NCBI GenBank assembly: GCA_037951165.1 | Contig: JBBDHG010000126.1 | Coordinates: 620,001-684,000, forward strand | Source: Lophius americanus | Taxonomy: Eukaryota; Chordata; Actinopteri; Lophiiformes; Lophiidae | Reading direction: 5' to 3' | DNA length: 64,000 nucleotides | Shown: piece by piece, positions 62,330 to 64,000 of the stretch | Layout: each line of letters opens with the position of its first letter | Position numbering within the stretch: the stretch's first letter is position 1 | Notes under the pieces: model-generated | The model's input: the letters and a program-made list of their open reading frames with translations, nothing else | What the model was told of the DNA's origin: nothing | The model's database searches: none | Position numbers and translations under genes: made by a program

Positions 62330-62465
62330 CTTGTTCAAGTGGCCTTCGACCGAAGAGCAGGAAGATTCAAAGCCAGAACTGAACAGGGAGAATGTGCAAT
62401 AGAGGCGGCTAGTATTGTAACAGGGTGTGTCGTCTTGATTGAACACCAGCTGCAAGCATGGAGGA
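62330..62465 (+). mobile_element. Possible Harbinger-type transposase fragment
   Basis: A plus frame reads MAFDRRAGRFKARTEQGEC and then IEAASIVTGCVVLIEHQLQ. PIF/Harbinger (DDE_Tnp_4) transposases typically end in 'VE.AFGRLKGRF..L...EC.IE.....V.ACCVLHN', which lines up residue by residue here. The fragment is short, and no upstream DDE block is intact. Confidence 0.4.
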
Positions 62466-63363
62466 GTGGGTCAGTGATTTGGCCACCGAACACCAAGAGT
62501 CGTGGGTGGAAAAGGGTGAAAATGACTGAACCCTATGACCTCTTCCCTAGGCCAAGGTCTCATTCTTTTTTCAAATGTTTGTAACACAGCATTCCTGATA
62601 AATACACCCCTAAGGCATTCTTTTTTTTCTTCGGCAGACTGAACGTCATGCAATCCCAAGTTTTTCCACAGATTTTTCACACACTGGATAATTGCTTTCA
62701 AAGAAATGTCAAACTCAGAACAATGTTAAGTACGTCACAGTTGAAAGTCAGTCCAGTCAGAAGCACAACACAGAATTGAAATATTTAACCTGCCTCTCCT
62801 GTTCTCGCTGGTGATGGTGTTTAATTAATTCAACCAATTGAATCAACTCAATCAGTTCAGCTAAGGTTGGCAGACATCTGGAAATAGGAACCATGCAAAG
62901 TCACCGCACAAAATCATCACAGTGAAAGCACAGATTAATTAAGACAAGAGCACCGGTTCAGCTTCATGCGCACACGGCATCGTCTCGTGACGTCAGTGTG
63001 GTAAATTATAGCCTTAAAAACAATATGTCGCTTTTCCTTCTGTGGGCAGCTATAGCTGTTATTGGAAGGAGACTAAATCCAATCAGAGTCCGGTGAGGAT
63101 GACAGCAGTCTTCAGCGATTTTCCTCCCTCTAATCTCTCCTTGTGTGTCAGCACGTGAACAATGGTTGTCATATAGCAGCTCAGTAACTGTGCAAACGTG
63201 GAGCTGTCTGAGTGCATGCATGTCTGCCACTGCACATGTGTTTGTGCGATCCTGTGTCTTCATGTGTGCTTGTTGGTGCACACTTGTCGCTAGGGGCTGG
63301 ATACTGAAATGTTTCTCCAGCGAATGAGGGAATATTCGGAGCTATCATGTGACTTTGTGATGT

Positions 63364-63440
63364 CAGAGAGAGAGAAAGAGAGCGAGGGAGAAAGACAACA
63401 GAGATAGAGTGAGAGAAAGAGAGAGAGAGAGAGAGAGAGC
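63364..63440 (+). repeat. (GA)n purine-rich tract upstream of the 63.86-kb ATG
   Basis: About 75 bases of GA-rich repeat, ending in a pure (GA)10 run about 420 bases before the ATG at 63863. It could lie in the promoter or leader of that exon. Confidence 0.9.
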
Positions 63441-63554
63441 AAGGTGCAATTTAGCCCCACAGCTGATCTGTGCAGTGCTCAGAGAGAAGCAGAGACGACT
63501 AGACACACATAATCACTCTCACACGCACTACTTTTTTCTTGCCTGTTAAAAACA

Positions 63555-63561
63555 TATTTAT
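63555..63561 (+). promoter_or_regulatory. Weak TATA-like element
   Basis: TATTTAT lies 308 bases before the ATG at 63863. If used, transcription would start around 63585-63600. The motif is common by chance in this AT-rich DNA, and no other core element stands out. Confidence 0.15.
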
Positions 63562-63646
63562 TTCGCATACACATCTGCACGTCACACACATCAGCTCAGT
63601 TTCACGAGAACACAACTGCAAGGCATCACTTTCAGAAAAAGATACG

Positions 63647-63679
63647 ATGCACAGCTTCCTTGACTTTCCGAGCTCTTAA
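63647..63679 (+). promoter_or_regulatory. Upstream ORF (10 codons) in leader
   Basis: ATG at 63647 encodes MHSFLDFPSS and stops with TAA at 63677-63679, 183 bases before the main ATG. If the leader begins upstream of it, ribosomes would meet it first, so it may lower translation of the main frame. Confidence 0.4.
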
Positions 63680-63862
63680 CAGTTTGGATATTGAGGACAT
63701 TCCTGCTTCCTGGACAAGAGTTAAACTACACCGAAAGAACAGAGACGGGAGGGAAAACTGAAGACAGAGGAAAGAGGACCAAAACTACAAAAAGGCAAAG
63801 GAGAAAGCAAGAGACAAGCCAGAAAAGAGCTAGACAAGAGGACCTCGCAACACCTCAGGAGG

Positions 63863-64000
63863 ATGTCCTTCCTGTCGGGCTCTCCCCGGCACCAGCCTGG
63901 CAATACTCGGGTTAGCAGTGGGTTTGGAAAACCTTCGAACGTGCATCAGAAACAGCAGCAGCAACAGCAGACTCATCTCTCCGGTTCCAGCATCCCTGCA
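63863..64000 (+). CDS. First coding exon, Ser/Gly/Gln-rich, continues past window
   Basis: ATG at 63863 (A at -3) is the first in-frame ATG after the TAA at 63722, and the frame is open for 46 codons to the window edge: MSFLSGSPRHQPGN near the start, then SSGFGKPSN, a run of six Gln (CAG/CAA), and THLSGSSIPA. The protein is not recognised. No domain, signal peptide or membrane segment is visible, and it looks disordered. It is on the map4 strand, and the map4 microtubule-binding exons are not yet reached. I therefore favour an internal alternative first exon of map4; the start of a separate downstream gene is the other option. GC content and codon use are more coding-like than the flanking intron. 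Confidence 0.5.
   Translation, partial: MSFLSGSPRHQPGNTRVSSGFGKPSNVHQKQQQQQQTHLSGSSIPA

Larger units (their letters stand above)
46241..63580 (+). other. Long intron or intergenic stretch after the large map4 exon
   Basis: I found no further exon with MAP4 microtubule-binding repeats (KCGS, KHxPGGG) in 17 kb, so the gene should continue to the right. The stretch holds Tc1, SINE, Harbinger-like and unnamed-repeat remnants, hairpins and microsatellites, described separately. Two weak phase-compatible exon candidates (48604-48751 and 55816-55908) are discussed as findings. The segments 46.4-48.4, 49.1-51.4, 56.7-57.9 and 58.8-60.6 kb show nothing I can name. Confidence 0.55.

Overview
This window looks like intron-dominated nuclear DNA of a teleost fish. 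Small coding exons are separated by introns of 1 to 19 kb. The DNA is AT-rich, holds long CA/GT, CT/GA and GATA-type microsatellites, and carries many decayed transposons of families common in fish genomes (Tc1/mariner, hAT, RTE and L2-type LINEs, tRNA-derived SINEs). There are no bacterial-style genes, operons, rRNA genes or CRISPR arrays. Most open reading frames over 60 codons are chance frames in introns or repeats.

The one gene I can support is a plus-strand orthologue of microtubule-associated protein 4 (map4). Its start-codon exon (coding from 13929) carries the conserved MAP4 N-terminal signature. Four further coding exons follow at 33423-33509, 36368-36445, 37403-37645 and 44861-46240. 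All join in phase 1 and each is a multiple of 3 long, so they form one continuous frame of about 659 codons and each internal exon could be skipped without a frameshift. This is the acidic and Pro/Ser/Thr-rich projection region. I did not find the C-terminal microtubule-binding repeats (KCGS/PGGG type), which presumably lie beyond 64000. A possible alternative terminal exon sits at 28329-28435.

At the right edge a same-strand ATG with a good Kozak context opens a frame that is still open at 64000 (63863 on; Ser/Gly/Gln-rich). A 10-codon upstream ORF and a GA-rich leader precede it. It is either an internal alternative first exon of map4 or the first exon of a neighbouring gene I do not recognise.

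Layout: 1-13918, 5' flank or intron 1 with Tc1 and hAT remnants and microsatellites; 13919-14118, start exon; 14119-33422, a 19-kb intron with a nested LINE/SINE cluster at 19.4-21.8 kb and an RTE LINE at 24.4-25.2 kb; 33.4-37.6 kb, three small exons among minisatellites; 37.9-39.2 kb, a 30-bp minisatellite with an inverted unit; 44.9-46.2 kb, the large projection-domain exon; 46.2-63.5 kb, another long intron of old repeats; 63.5-64.0 kb, the new first exon. I found no convincing evidence of a novel multi-gene system. The most interesting items are the probable internal promoter, the symmetric cassette-exon design, a dispersed repeat family I cannot name, and several perfect foldbacks that may record template switching.
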